The notes below the pieces were generated by a model. The model was not told the origin of the DNA. It ran no database searches and worked only from the letters and a program-made list of their open reading frames with translations. Made by a program: the position numbers and the translations under genes. Positions 1 to 12,320 of a stretch of 60,711 bases of DNA are shown here, piece after piece. The stretch is taken from contig JAAMXP010000595.1 of NCBI GenBank assembly GCA_019693395.1, forward strand, positions 1 through 60,711. The letters run 5' to 3'. The stretch is from Ettlia oleoabundans. Its lineage: Eukaryota; Chlorophyta; Chlorophyceae; Chlamydomonadales. Numbering within the stretch: the first letter of the stretch is position 1; each line of letters starts with the position of its first letter.

Positions 1-1382
1 TCTGGGGAGCTCGTGGTTTCATGACACCCAGATGGTAAGAATCCTCAAACCCCGCCTACTGCGCTGCTCCACCCCCTCCTGCTGCGTTCATTGCAGGACC
101 AGCCGTTCCGCTTCCCCGCTGCCTTCACTTTCATCCTAAGGTGAGACGCACTCTGTGTAGCACTGCATGCATGCACGCAGCATCGCAGGGTCTTTTGGGT
201 TAAACGTCACATATACAGAGTGTCCACACTCGCTGGCCTGTCCAAGATGCCACTGCTGGGACTTCCTGCGGCTATGCCATGACGACGTGCAATTACAACA
301 TTCCACATCCTGGCTTGCTCATTGGCCCAAGCTGGTGGCTCTGCAGCCAGCACTGCCCTGCCTGCCCCCCTCAAAAGTTGCCAGCCCTTGCTGAACTGTG
401 TCATCCCCGGCCCCTACCAGTCTTGCCTCCCCTGCGAGCAACTCCGTCTGCACCTTTCGCGCCTTGCAGGGCATTTGCCACCCTGGAGGGCATAGGCAAG
501 GCACTGGACCCTGACTTCAGGTTTGCTGTGAGTACCTCCTGCTGTGGTAGCCTAGCATGCACAGGGCTTGGCTCGCACAGCGTTTCGTCGAGTGCAGTAG
601 GCCACCTGCTGTGGCACTGCCTCAGTTACTATCTCAGCAAGTTGCAAACCCATCTGAACCACCACGTCGCCTTTTATGCCACCACACCTCTCTATTACCC
701 GCCCAGCCCACCCCTCCACACACCCCACCACCACCAACACCACGACCGTGTGTATATGCAGGCTGTGGCCGCCCCCTACGCCTCAGAGCTCCTGGATTTG
801 CGTGACTCCCGCAGCCAGTCGGCATTCCTGCTGGGCCAGCTGCAGCAGCAGGCGACTGACCTGGGGCAGGCTGCCGCCGCCATGCCGCTCCGGGTGCAGC
901 GTATAGAGAACACAATGTCGCTGCTGGAGAGCGGCGACCTGAAGCTGAGGGTGCGGGTGCTGGAGGCGGAACGGGCGGCGCGCAGGAGCGGTGTTGTCCA
1001 GGTGTGTGGGTGGTGTGGATGTGCGGGGTGGGGGATGTGCGGATGGAAATTTGGGGTTGTATCAGTGTGCCTAGTTGCACCGCTGCAGCATGCTTTTCAG
1101 TTCCACCCAAGTTTGCCTCCTTCCTGGTCAGACTGGCTGCCCTCAACCCCCACCCACACGCCCTCTGTGCAGGCGGTCACCATCAACAGCATCGGCTGCA
1201 TGGGATTGCTGAACGTGGGGGTGCAGCTGGCGCTAGCGGAGCGCACCGCGGCTGCCGGCGTGGCGCTGGCGCTGTCTGCGGTCTGCGCCGGGCTTGTGCT
1301 CTACGGCTTCAGGCGCGTCAAGCGGCTGGACAAGTTTGAGAAGTCCATCAAGACTGGCACCTCCTACAACCCCAACGATTGA
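1..1382 (+). CDS. ABC1-like (UbiB-family) atypical kinase, plastid ABC1K7/ABC1K8 type, 3' part only
   Basis: Only the C-terminal part of the gene lies in the window. Exons read in phase are 2-34, 97-140, 470-527, 762-1001 and 1173-1382, with the stop at 1380-1382. The translation holds the motif DQPFRFPAAFTFILR followed by AFATLEGIGKALDPDFRF. This is the hallmark C-lobe of plastoglobule/envelope ABC1-like kinases, and it is followed by the family's GDLKLRVRVLEAERA segment. Two hydrophobic stretches near the C-terminus (around LLNVGVQLAL and VALALSAVCAGLVLYGF) look like a membrane hairpin. The tail ends KSIKTGTSYNPND. From knowledge of the family, these proteins act in chloroplast prenyl-lipid metabolism and oxidative or iron stress. 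The kinase core lies off the left edge, so catalytic residues cannot be checked. The family is secure; assignment to ABC1K7/8 rather than another plastid clade is inference. Confidence 0.88.
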
Positions 1383-1927
1383 GCACCCAAACAAGAGACA
1401 AGAAAGGTTACTGTCCCCCCCGCACACCACACATACAGCCACCTGGTGGTGCATTCGCGGCCGCCCGGCATGCACTGCAGGCAGGGCGGTGCCCTAGCCA
1501 TGCATGCTGCCCTGGACGCCAGTTGCACCATCTCCCCTGCCTGGTTGCGAACAACAATGAACAGACTCATTTGGTTTCAATCCTAACTTGCTCCCTGCCT
1601 TTTGGAAACACAGCAATTTCATTGATTTGTTTGCCAGTCCCGCGGGTAGCGCCTTACTGGCTGCCAGCAGCGCTGCGCTGTGCTCTGTGCGTGGTACCAT
1701 GCCATCCGCAATCCCTGCCAGCCTCATGAGCGGTATGAGCTGTTTTATATCTCGATGCTTTGTGTGTTACAAATGTGAACAGTCAAATGTGTAGCAAAAC
1801 GAATACGAAATATGTTAGCTGGCATGAACTACGGACATGAGAGCTGCAGGAAGGGAGAAAGCACCAGAAAATGCTTAGTATACAATATAATGCAAAAGAA
1901 GCAGTACGGAAGAGTGCTGGATAGGGC
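1383..1927. other. Convergent 3' flanks of the ABC1K and TOP3A genes
   Basis: This spacer separates two convergent stop codons. It contains short open frames but none with recognisable protein character. It probably holds the two 3' UTRs. Confidence 0.6.
1767..1771 (-). terminator. Putative TGTAA poly(A) signal for TOP3A
   Basis: TTACA on the plus strand is TGTAA on the minus strand, about 155 bases past the TOP3A stop. TGTAA is the usual chlorophyte polyadenylation signal. The assignment is inference. Confidence 0.35.
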
Positions 1928-4900
1928 TCACCCCCGACCACGGCCCCGACCACGGCCTGCACCACCTGCCCGGCCGCTGGCTGCACTACCTCTTGCCCTG
2001 CCGCCGGCCCTTGCACCCCTGCCAGCACCGGCGCCTTGGCCCCTGCCGCTTGCTGCCGCACCACGTCCCGCACCACGACCTCTGCCTGCCGCGACGCGCC
2101 CTCTGCCACTGGAAGCAATACCACGGCCCCCATACTGCTGCTGCTGCTGGTGCGGCTGCCCGCCGCGGCCATTGGCGTGCGGCGGCACCGCTCGGCGCTG
2201 CGTAGGTCCCACCATCTCCATCAGCCGCTTGAACTCTTGGCTGCACAGGATGCAGCACGTCATGGCGGGAGGGAAGCCGGGTGGCAGCAGTCCAGGGCGG
2301 AAGCGGAAGGACAGCTGCCGCACCTGGCCGTGGGTGCAGACGGGGCACGGCTGGTCTGCAAGACAGGCAGACAGACGAAGCACATGGTTAGCGATGTGTA
2401 CAGGAAAGGTGAACGCAGAGGGAGAGAGCTATTATGAAGGAGGAATAGCAGCAGCTGGTTCCTGACCAGCTACCCTGCGCACCCGTACAGTTGCAAGCGG
2501 CATGCAAGGTTGCAGTGACAAGCTGCACTCGCATGTTGCGGAACAGGGCCTGCCAGCATTGATGCTACATAGCAGCAATGCTATTCTAGGATATGCATCC
2601 CCGAACAGGAGGTAGGCTTACGGGCGAGCGACTCACCTGAGATTGCCACGGAGCTGGTGCAGCGTGGGAGGTCTATGCGCAAGCGGTGCATGGGGAAAGA
2701 GGCACACAGGATGCTGGGAGGACCCTCAGTGTTGCGCACCAATTGCAGCTGTGCGCCGCAATCGCGGCATGCCCCAAAGGCCTGACCAGCCCCGCCACCG
2801 CCACCAGGCCCGCCGCCGCCTGGGGCGCCGCCGCCATGTGGGTTGAGCTGTGGCGGGGCGCCGCCAAACACAATGGCGGACACCTCCTGCTCCAGTATGT
2901 GAGCCTGTAGGTGCGGGTAGTGGTGGTGGATGCGACAGGTACGTGGCATGCAGGAAAGCTGGCAGGGATCAGCCTGCCTGCCTACCTACCCAAACTGGAT
3001 TTCTGTCAAACTTTCTCGCAAACTCGCTCACGTATGCACAACAACCTACCAACCCCAAAGCCACTCCCACTGTTGACTGAGCCGTCACACGAAACAATGT
3101 GAAACAAAAACACCATCACCACCGCCTCATGCCCCCACCTACACAGCTCTCGCAGCCACCCACCCACCCACCTTTGACTGCGCCTCCTCGAAATCGGCCT
3201 TGAAAGCCGCCACTGCCTCCTGCAGCACGCTCTCCTTGGTGCGCTGACCCGCAGCCACCGCGCTGATGTTGCGCTCAATGACGCCTCGCAGGCCGGGTAG
3301 CCAGAGGTTGGACAGCCCCATCTTGCGGTATGCGCTGATCAGGCTCTCCCCCAAGGGCGTGGGGCTGAACTGCATGGAGGCCTCGTCCTTGCTGGCATAC
3401 CCGCGCTCCAGCTGCACACATGGTGTGCATTGGGGGACAGACACGGGAGCAGAAACGTGAGGGCAGGGCAGGGCAGGGCATAAGCCACACACCCTCACCC
3501 CATCCACCCCAGCCTAACCGTGCATTGTCACTATGGTTGAACCAGCATCCACCTGCTTCTGTATGTGGTCTGCCACCGTTGCATCGGTGCCAATCCCATA
3601 CCTGCATCAACAATTGTGGGCGCAGCCTGTCAGCTCCTTGTGGGAGCGGCGGGCAGTCTGGGGCAGGGCAGCCAGCACACCTTGCGCCACTTGCAGAGCT
3701 CCTCCCCAACCATGAGTACATAGCCATGCTGCCGATTCCACCTTGTCTGCATATCACCGCCACCGCCACCACCACCCACACTCACTCCTCCATCTTGGAG
3801 ATGAGGTCCCGCTCAGTCAGGCGTGGAGGTGGCTGCGTGGTGCCCTGCAACCATGACACATACACATACAGCACCAGAAGCAGCCATAAGCAAAGCGCAT
3901 CCAGTTGTCAACGTCGATGGCATTCACATCGAGCTTGCAAAGAGGCCGCAGCATCAGGCCTTGCTGATCACGTGGGGCAAAAAATCTCCCAGCCTTTGCC
4001 ATGCCATCCCTGCGCGGACTGTGAACCCTTGGGCCCTCATCTATATCCCCGTGTCAACAACCACAGCAGCCACCCTGCCCCTGCCCCTTGTGCTAGTGCG
4101 CAACCCACCTGCTTCAGCTCGATGGCAGCGGGCGTGAACTGCTGGCCCCTTGTGAACAGCGGCAGCTGGTCCTGCCCGCCCCAGCTCTGGTACCGGTACA
4201 CATCCAGGTAGTTGCGCTCGGTGACCATGAGGCCGGTGGCTGTGAAGGCCTCCCCCCCCACCTCTATGCCCACACGCGTCTCCTGACCCTCGGCATCCTT
4301 GGAGCAGCAGCTGCGGACAGGAAGGGTGGAGGTTTAACCTTGCATGTTGTGAAACCCAACCCATCCAGTGAGCCACCCTTAGTTGGGGCAGGGCAGGATC
4401 CAGCACCGATATAATGCCCGTTAGCTCAGCCTCCGGGACGGCCCCTCTCACCAGGCAGACAAACAGTAGTCAAGCACAATACCCTCGCCACCCCACCCTC
4501 CACCCCACCCGCGCTGAGCCCCCACTCACGCCAGAAAGTGCCGCACTATGAACTCAAACAGCACCTCCTTCTCCCGATCGCCCCCAGGGTAGTGCCTGAG
4601 CGGGTGAATGGGCGGGTGCGCCTTGTCGTCATGCCCACCCGACCTCGGCCAGCGCATCAGCGGCGAGTCATCGGCCAGGAGGCGCTGAGCGTAGGGAGAC
4701 CAGGGGGCACCGCTGTGGGCCTGCGCGTCAATGAGGGCCTGCACCGGCAAACCAAAAAGGAAGGAGTAAGGGGACAGACAGATGAAGGGATATAAAGTGA
4801 GGCAGGTAAGCACGCCGTGGAGGACAGGGGAGGGAGACAACGGAGGTGAAGTGGGGGAAGTGGGGGCACAAGCGTGATGCACCCCCAAATTTATGCAACC

Positions 4901-7900
4901 GTCGATGCCAGCTGTTGCACCGCCTTTTGGCGTCCCACACCTGCAACTCTACCGGATTCCAGCATCGCTTCTCTGCCCACAATACTCCAACAAACACCCA
5001 CTCAACCGTTCCCTTCTTTCCTTGCGAGCCCCTCTCGCTTGTCATGCCCACACCACCACCCGCAGATGACTACTACAGCCGCAGCGCCCACCACACCTCA
5101 CCACACCTCGGCCCCCACTCGTGAGCGTACCCTTAAATCGTAGTTCCGGTCGAACTGGTCTGTTTCTGTGCGGGGGTAGGATATGAATCCCTGCTGGTAG
5201 AGCTCCTCAGCCTGACGCATGATGCGCTCACCACTCATGCGCAGGTACTGCGAGGGGGAGGAAAGTGGAGGACAAACACAGGCAGCACAGTGGTGCGGGA
5301 ATTGACCAGGGACATGGCATGTGCAGGAAGACACACGGGAACAGGGAGAGAGGGAAAGTGCACAGGTGAGGCAAGGCTGTAAGGCACGCCGGTGTGGTGG
5401 ATGCGGTCAAAGCGTGCTTGGCACAACACAGCGTGATCACCACACGCGCCGTGAGCCTCCTGGCCACACCATGCGTATGGGATGCTCAGAAGTGCATGAT
5501 GTGACTTCACCACAGTGTCTTCAGCAAAGTGCAACACTACCAAATCACGACATGTCATGATCACAGCATGCCCAGCGCACCGTGGACCCCCTCTTTTGCA
5601 TCTCCAGCGTGCTCAGCGGCACTGGTGCCCACTTTGACTTGCGGGCTCCTTCCACAGACACCACTGTGGCCAGCGGAGAAGCGGTACACAGCTCGTGCAG
5701 CATAGCAGCCACAGCGTGGTCATACAGGCGGCCCCGCTGCCAGCGGAACTCGCAGGACTTGGGAACCTCGCGGTACATCACCTGCGCAGGAGGCGGTACG
5801 AGATAAGAGGTTGAGCAAGAAGATCTTCCGGCCCACGACAGATGGTATGGCTAGGGTGCAGCAACTTGCCGATAGCAAGCAAGATGTGGCAGACCCATTG
5901 TGCTATGCAATGTGGTGTGACGGTGCAAGCATACATGGTGAACAGTGGTGTAGCAGGATAGGGCCTTGCTGCAGCAGCATGCAAGCAGCACTGCCAGGCT
6001 GTAGCATGGTGGCTACCGTGTTAAGACGGCCTGGCATGCTGGCTGCTGTGGTGTGGTCCTCCTTCTGCCCCCCCCACCGCCCCAACCGCAAGCCCCCACA
6101 CCCACCTGTATGTACCAGAAGTTCTCTGGTATGTGCGCCTGTATCTCCCAGGCCCGCTGCACTATGAGGCCCAGCGTGGGGAACTGGCATGGGCCGTAGC
6201 TGCAGCCAGCAGGGCAGGCAGGGCATGGTGAGAGGATAGGGAAGGTGCAAGTTGGGACGTGAACATCAGCAACCGTGAACTCGAATCACCCGCATCGGCT
6301 CGCGCTTGGCCAGGCTTGCAGGCGACTGCTGGTGACCCCAGCACACAGCAACCAGGCCTCCACTGTCACGCCCGTCTGTTAACCCTGGCAGCCTCGCTCC
6401 CACTGCAAAGTTGTGTCACAAGTTAGCAAGTCTCACCCACCACAATCAAGCCCACCAATCAACCGACCCCTAGGCACACCTGAGCATCACGCGGCCGCCC
6501 TCCCCGGCATACTCCCCCCAGTCAAACTTGTTCTGCAGCAGCAGCGTCTGCAGGCGCGTGAAGGAGGCGCCTATGCGCAGGTCTATCTCCTGCCGTGCAT
6601 CCACCGCCTTGGCCTCGTGCTCGTTGGGCAGCACCAGGTTGGCAATGGCACGCGACACGTCAGCATACACCAGCGCTGCAAGCAGACAAGTAATGTGGAA
6701 GGAAATGAAGGACGCTTGAAGCGCTTTTGAAGGAGGGGGGAGGAGGGTTGGGAGGGCAGCAGGCACAGGCCAATCATCCCTAAAGGAGGTGGGTGACGTG
6801 CACTGGCTGGCTGGCTGGCTGGTGGTAACGCAGCCAATCAGCAGCATAATCCCTCCGAGGGCATGAAAGCATGCATGCCCGCTGCTGCAGGTAAGCAATG
6901 CCATGTGTGCCACCCACCTGAGAATCGTGCCCGCCGGATGGTTAGCCGCGGGTTGGCCTCAGTGCAGACCTGTAAGACGACAGATGGGTGGAGCGCAATC
7001 TTGCGAACGAAAAGGAGCCACCCGCGTGCTGAACACGTCTGCTATTGACTACCATCAACCACCTCTGCTGTATGAACTGCTTCAATTCCCATCCCCGCTC
7101 GATTGATTGCTTTACCAGCCCCCATGACCAGCTCGCCTTACATAGCGTCTCCAGCTGCACCAGGCACCTATCCACAGGCACGCACAAGCACCCAACAAAC
7201 CTGTATGACCTCAAAAGCAATGTTCTCCCCCTCCCGATCGCAATCCAGCCACAGCACCAGCCAGTCGCAGCCGCGCGCCAGCTGCTGCAGGTTGCGCTTG
7301 ATCTTCTCATTCTCACCCTGCTTGCACGAATAGCACAGGCGAGGGCAGATGCACAAGCCACTGGGTAAGGGCCGAACATGGGGGCAGAGCCACGCACAAC
7401 AGTGGATCAGAAAGGATTGACATGGCATGTACTGGGGTGCAGCTAGCAGGGCTGCATGTGGCACAGGCATGTGCTACAATTCAAAGTGGTCGCATCAATT
7501 CAACCCAATGCATTGACCAGCACTTGCAGCACTCTACTGTCCCACCCACCTTGGGCACTCCCTTCAACACCTGGGCGTCATAAAGCTCCCGCGGTGCGCA
7601 GCTGTGCCAGCCCTTGACCCGCGGCTCAAACTCCAGCTCCAGCAGGTGGCCGGCCACAGAGGTGAACACCATGTCCGACTGAAGCCCACCAAAGTTGAAG
7701 GGGAACTCAAAGTTCTTGCAGTAGGTGGCGCTGCGAGCCACAACAGCACAGAGCAAGTTTTAAAAAGCCCATTTGCAGTTATTAGCGCTGCAGTAGAAGC
7801 TGAGGACAAAGTTGCAGGAGTAGCAGCGTCTGTGGTTGGGTTTAAAGTTGGCACGCCAGGGAAGGAGGGAGGCTGGGAACACGGAAGTGCAGCAGCGGGC

Positions 7901-8123
7901 TTTCAACACTGCAAAGATTTTCGATGCATCACTCTGTCCACAATCCCTGATACACATCAGGCCTATTCCATACATGCCATGGCCGTGTTGCTGCTCCCTT
8001 CGGGCAGAATAGTACGGTCTATGTCCCTCACCATGAATTGGACTGGCGGCAGCGGCCCCCGCTAAGCAGCTGGCTCACTGTTGAAGCCACCTTGTTCTTC
8101 TCTGCAACATGAAGCACTCGCAT
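1928..8123 (-). CDS. TOP3A: DNA topoisomerase III alpha (type IA)
   Basis: Fifteen exons close in phase to 834 residues: 8123-8032, 7730-7550, 7317-7201, 6969-6918, 6675-6480, 6199-6106, 5781-5581, 5247-5131, 4738-4530, 4310-4109, 3844-3786, 3601-3553, 3411-3172, 2904-2637 and 2355-1928. The start is the ATG opening [14 protein letters not shown], the family's TOPRIM start with its catalytic Glu. The TOPRIM acidic motif DCDREGE covers about residues 116-122, and the active-site tyrosine lies in [11 protein letters not shown] (about Tyr335). The C-terminus has Cys-x2-Cys zinc-ribbon elements (CRDC, then CPVC with CCILC), a Gly/Pro-rich linker and a long Arg-Gly tail ending GRGRGRG. In the nucleus this enzyme dissolves double Holliday junctions with RecQ and RMI1. 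It is head-to-head with MDP1. Homology is very clear; exon ends are hand-placed. Confidence 0.95.
6803..6822. repeat. CTGG tetranucleotide microsatellite
   Basis: Five tandem CTGG units lie inside a TOP3A intron. Confidence 0.8.
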
Positions 8124-8669
8124 GGTGCCCCGTTGCCACTGCTGCTACTGGGCCTGCAAATACCGGTGGCTGCCTCCACGGGCCGCCGCCGCCGCCGCCA
8201 CCGCCTGCGTTCCTCCCGCCGGCAGCAAGTCGTAGCCACTGCTGTCGCTAGTTCGACAGGAGATCCCGGAATTCAGGCCATGCTACCGCACGCTTCCGCT
8301 GCTACGGTTTTGAGCACCGTCCTTTGATTTTTTCCCGGTCTCTTCACTGTGGTCGTCAGCCAGCGTTCTCGTGAGAGCTTAGCTGGACAACATTGTTGAA
8401 TTACAGTGGCCTGTGAAATACCCTCAACTCCGAAATCCAAATTGCAAACCCGAGCGGAGCAGCAGCGCAGCACGATGCTGGCTTTTCCTTGGTTGATTGA
8501 TTTGTGGTGCCGATGTATGCTTATTGCTGTCTGCATTGGTGGGCATCGTTGCATGGCCCCACCGCAGTGTTTTCGAACAAGCTTGCTCTGCGTGCCCCCT
8601 GCCAGAACCCTGCGCCTGACACCACACTCGACTAACAGAGTCAAGCAACAGACTTGTGGTTCAGGCTCA
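8124..8669. promoter_or_regulatory. Divergent intergenic region between TOP3A and MDP1
   Basis: This region contains the 5' flanks of two head-to-head genes. A CCG run sits at about 8181-8200. A plus-strand frame from 8109 begins like a signal peptide but overlaps TOP3A exon 1 and has no family character. No clear TATA box was seen. MDP1 could start further upstream (ATG at 8475, same frame). Confidence 0.5.
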
Positions 8670-9694
8670 ATGACGCGGGCAGCGGGACATCGAAATCGGG
8701 GCAGCTGCACAGAGGCGGTGGCAGCAACGGGATCAGCAACGGCTGCCAGTGTTGCGGCGCTGCTGGACCGTTTTGCCCACTTCCTTCCCAGCATCATCGT
8801 ATTTGACCTGGTCAGTCGTAATGCTGCGCATGGCATTGTATATGTAGGGTCGTGCGAACTGCTTCCCACTCAAGCACGGAATGGGGTCCACGGCCCGCCT
8901 CCAGTGGTCATCTGCAGTTGAGTCCTGTGGCTTGCTCTGTAATGCTGATTTCCCACCCCCCACCCACCCTCCAGGACTACACGCTTTGGCCATTCTGGTG
9001 TGAGATGTTTTCAGCATCAGACACACCTTGGCTATACCCAGATGTGCTTGCCATCCTGGAAGGGTTGCGAGCCAAGGGCGTACAGCTGGCGCTGGCATCC
9101 CGCACGCCCACCCCGCGTGTCGCCAACGCTTTTATCGACAAGCTCGAAATACGTGATCGCTTCTGCAGGCAGGCGCGCCCGTGCCTTCGTCAGCTTGCAA
9201 ATACAGTATTATGCCGGATGGGGTGCAGGCCGTGATGGCAAATTTGGCCGCCGTCTTGAGCACTTGGCCGCGCTGGGTTGTATGCAGCATACAGCTGATC
9301 CCAGCGGCGGACGGCTTTGATCAACACTCTGCTCAAAAAGACAAGGCACATTTACCCAACATCCAGAAAGAGACCGGGCTGCCATACAGTGACATGCTGT
9401 TCTTTGACGACGAACACAACAACATCAAACGGGTGTGATGCTTTGACCATACATTCAACCCAACACACCTGCATTGTTCCCTGCTGTGAACAGGCCGGCC
9501 GAATAATATGCTGTTATTGCCTGATTGTTCGTGAATTGTTCTTATTGCATGCATGGTGCTGCTGTCTTATCTTGCAGGTGGGTCGGCTAGGTGTAGTGAG
9601 CATACTGGTGGACACCTCCACTGGCGTTTCAATTGATAGCCTGCAGCAAGGGCTCATGGCATTTGCGGCTGCAAGGCAGGCAACTGCCGAGTGA
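8670..9694 (+). CDS. MDP1: Magnesium-dependent phosphatase 1 (HAD superfamily)
   Basis: Four exons (8670-8810, 8975-9168, 9288-9432, 9578-9694) give 198 residues. The HAD motif I, VFDLDYTLWPFW, spans the first splice site and places the nucleophile and acid/base aspartates at about residues 46 and 48. The motif II region ALASRTPTP is in exon 2, and the metal-binding FFDDEHNNIK is in exon 3. This order is typical of MDP1, a small phosphatase acting on protein phosphotyrosine, sugar phosphates or protein-bound fructosamine phosphates. Intron 2 has a GC donor (CAG|GCAGGC). The start is uncertain: the ATG at 8670 is closest to the conserved domain, and an in-frame ATG at 8475 would add a Cys-rich N-terminal extension. 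Family certain, N-terminus not. Confidence 0.9.
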
Positions 9695-10026
9695 CTTGAC
9701 AGATGGGTTGATGGCCAACCTGGTAATAGCTGCCTTCACTGGTATTAATACCTGCTCAGAAGTGCCATATCCTCTACACATTGCACTGCTGTTGCTTACA
9801 AGATGTGCCATATGCCTGTATGTGGTGGATGATTACCTTTCCGAACACTGGCATGCAAACTCTTAACAATTCAATCTATATGCCTGCTGCTTTTACCTTA
9901 ATGCGCAATTGCCACCAGATTCATTTGATGGTTACAACCAGGAACAACTGGTGCCCAACAGACGGGACATGGTAGAAGGCCTGGACGCTGTTGTGCTTGC
10001 TGCCAAGTGAACCATCAGTGCATTGT
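9695..10026. other. Convergent 3' flanks of MDP1 and NDUFAF6
   Basis: No gene was recognised here. A TTACA at about 9931 (TGTAA on the minus strand) may be the NDUFAF6 poly(A) signal. Confidence 0.5.
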
Positions 10027-11802
10027 TCAGTAGCGGTTGCGCAGCAGTGCCCACTTCAGGCGTAGCTGGTACATGAGCGGGGAGACAGCTCCCAGAAGCA
10101 TGCGCTGATCAAAGAGGTTGTAGCCGGTGCTGCCCAGGGCTTGCAGGTACATGTCCGCTGCGACAGCCGGCGCAAACAGGGGCCGCACAGCTGGTGCCAC
10201 ATCAGCCGCCAGGCGCCGCGCCTCCTCCAAGTGCTGCCCTGCTGCGGAGGCCACTGACTGTGTCACCTGGCGAAGGCCCTCAGAGTCCCTCCCCATCAGC
10301 ACATCCTCCTGCCCAACTCCCTGCTGCTCGCACACGTCTGCTGGCAGGTACACCCGGCGCTGCATGCCGTGCGCGTACGTGCCGCGTAGCAGGCCCAAAA
10401 TGCCCACCGCCTTGCCCAAATGAGCTGCAGCCTGATCAGCCACCGCCGCACCTCCTCCGTCGGGGCTGCCGCCACCGCTGCTGCCACTGCTGCTGCTGCT
10501 GTTGCTTCTGCTGCTGCCAGTATCGCCACCATTGGTGCCGCCACTGCTGCTTTCACCAAAGCCTGCCGCTGCCTCCAGCTGCAGCAGCAGCAGTTGGCCT
10601 GCAGTGCCCTCAGCGTACCGCTCCAATGCTGCCAGGCTGGCAGGCTGCGCATGGCTCAGCAGGTCCTCCTCCCTTGTGCTCACCATCTGCTGCAGGCGGT
10701 AGCGTGTCAGCGGTGCCACACGCAGCACTTCAGCCAGCGCCGTCACCACAGGCTGCTGCGGGGCACAGCCCTTGAAGCAGTCGTTCAATGCATCACGCCA
10801 CCACTGCAATGGGGATATTGCAGCATGCATGGGTGAAAAGCCTTGCTGGGCCGGCCAGAGTAATAGTGAGCAGCAGGTACCTTGGTTGCACAGCGCTTCT
10901 AGCCGGTTTGGGTCCCAAATACTAACGTGCACCTGGCAAATTAGGCTAATATTCACCAACTCATAGCTAGAAACCTGATTGGAAAAGCGCAATTGTGGCG
11001 TTCAGTTGGCAGAATGGCTCGCAGGGTACGCATCTGCTTGCTTGCCTGGCAGCGCATGAGCAGCAGCATCTCGGATTTGGCGTGTTCGGCAATCAGTGCT
11101 GTCTCCACGTTGAATGCACGCAACGCAAACATGGGGGCCCGAAGGTGCTGCAGGACAGACAAGCTCGTGTGAACATTTGTTCCAAGGATGCAGCATGCTT
11201 GCCCTAAGCAAGCAGCCCATACTGAATGGCATGGCTGTGTCGGAACAGGCAGGGCAGGCGATGGGCACATGTGAGGGCTTGTGTTCGCACAACGCTTTGT
11301 GTGAGATTAACCCTGGGCACCACCTTGCTTCGTGTTTTCCGGTTCAGCTCACCTTGGGCAGCTGGGTGATCCAAAGATAGTTCTCATAGTCGTGCTTCTT
11401 CACTTGCTCAACGCAATAGCTGAAAGCGCGGCGCACATCATCTGCCACTGGAAAAGTAGAGATGGTGAAAAGTAACATGGTTGCGGGTGACAAGGGATGG
11501 GTGTGAATGGTGACAGGACACGCTGTCAAAGCGGGAAATCACCATCAGCCATATGCACGCCTTGCAGTTGAAATCGCCAATCATGTTATGTATTGTACCA
11601 CACTAAACAAACTCTTGCTGGGCCTCACAAATGGCACCGGCACAATTGACCAGCACCACTGACAACCCGCCTCACCGTCGCCACTTCCAGCGGCACTGGC
11701 ATAGGTGCAGGTGACAGCGCCGCTCAATTGTGACGATCTGACAGCAGCGGGAACTAGGCTGCTGCTAACGGCTGCAGCCACCAAGCAGCGGCTGGCGAGC
11801 AT
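10027..11802 (-). CDS. NDUFAF6: Mitochondrial complex I assembly factor NDUFAF6 (squalene/phytoene synthase-like)
   Basis: Four exons (11802-11676, 11447-11353, 11147-11046, 10803-10027) give 366 residues. The N-terminus MLASRCLVAAAVSSSLVPAA is Arg/Ala/Ser-rich, as expected of a mitochondrial presequence. The conserved blocks match NDUFAF6 in order: HDYENYLWITQLP, then APMFALRAFNVE, WWRDALND, HLGKAVGILGLLRGT and RRVYLPADVC. The protein keeps the prenyl-synthase fold but lacks the Asp-rich substrate motifs, as expected for an assembly factor needed for complex I subunit ND1. A Ser/Gly/Asn-rich insertion interrupts the domain before AVADQAAAHLGKA. Intron 3 uses a GC donor (CAG|GCAAGC). The gene is head-to-head with the RCC2-like gene. 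Confidence 0.92.
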
Positions 11803-12320
11803 GTGCCAAGAACGCAGCGCTGACTCTTGTTGCCGGCGGGGATAATGATTGCGGTCTTGGGATTATAATGGGCGTGATCTGATGCCCGTTTTCTCAAGGG
11901 TCGGCTCCCGTCTGATAGCTGCGGCAGCAGTACGCAATTGAACTACAAGATGCATTCTGCGCGCATAATGGCCCCATCGGTTTCCTGCACAACGCATATA
12001 AGCGTGGACAGTTCCCAGCGATACGAACCTCAGGTGCCGCAGGTCGATCAGTCGGTGCACCAACGTGCGAAAGTTTAGGCCAGCCCCCCTTGCTGCTTGC
12101 AGTTGCTGGTCACGAGGGATGAGATTTGCAGCGTCATTTCATTAGCATGCCGGCTCTCGCTTTGGGACGCTGCTCAGCTGCTCGGCCGTCCTGAGCTCCG
12201 TCTGCCGCCGAGGCTCACTGCCGCCCAACTTGCATAGCTGTTTTGGTGCATTGCCCTGTAGATTTTCAACACCGGTCAAATAGACAAAGTGATAATAGTT
12301 TCCATACCACAACCAAAGCT
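11803..12320. promoter_or_regulatory. Divergent promoter region NDUFAF6 / RCC2-like
   Basis: This spacer separates two head-to-head starts. It has no open frame with protein character and no motif strong enough to name. Confidence 0.5.

Noticed and set aside
3420..4211. 263-codon plus-strand open frame
   Set aside because: It is a shadow of TOP3A exons on the minus strand; the TOP3A homology fixes the coding strand.
8109..8327. Plus-strand open frame with a signal-peptide-like start
   Set aside because: It overlaps TOP3A exon 1 on the other strand, has Arg-run low complexity and no family character.
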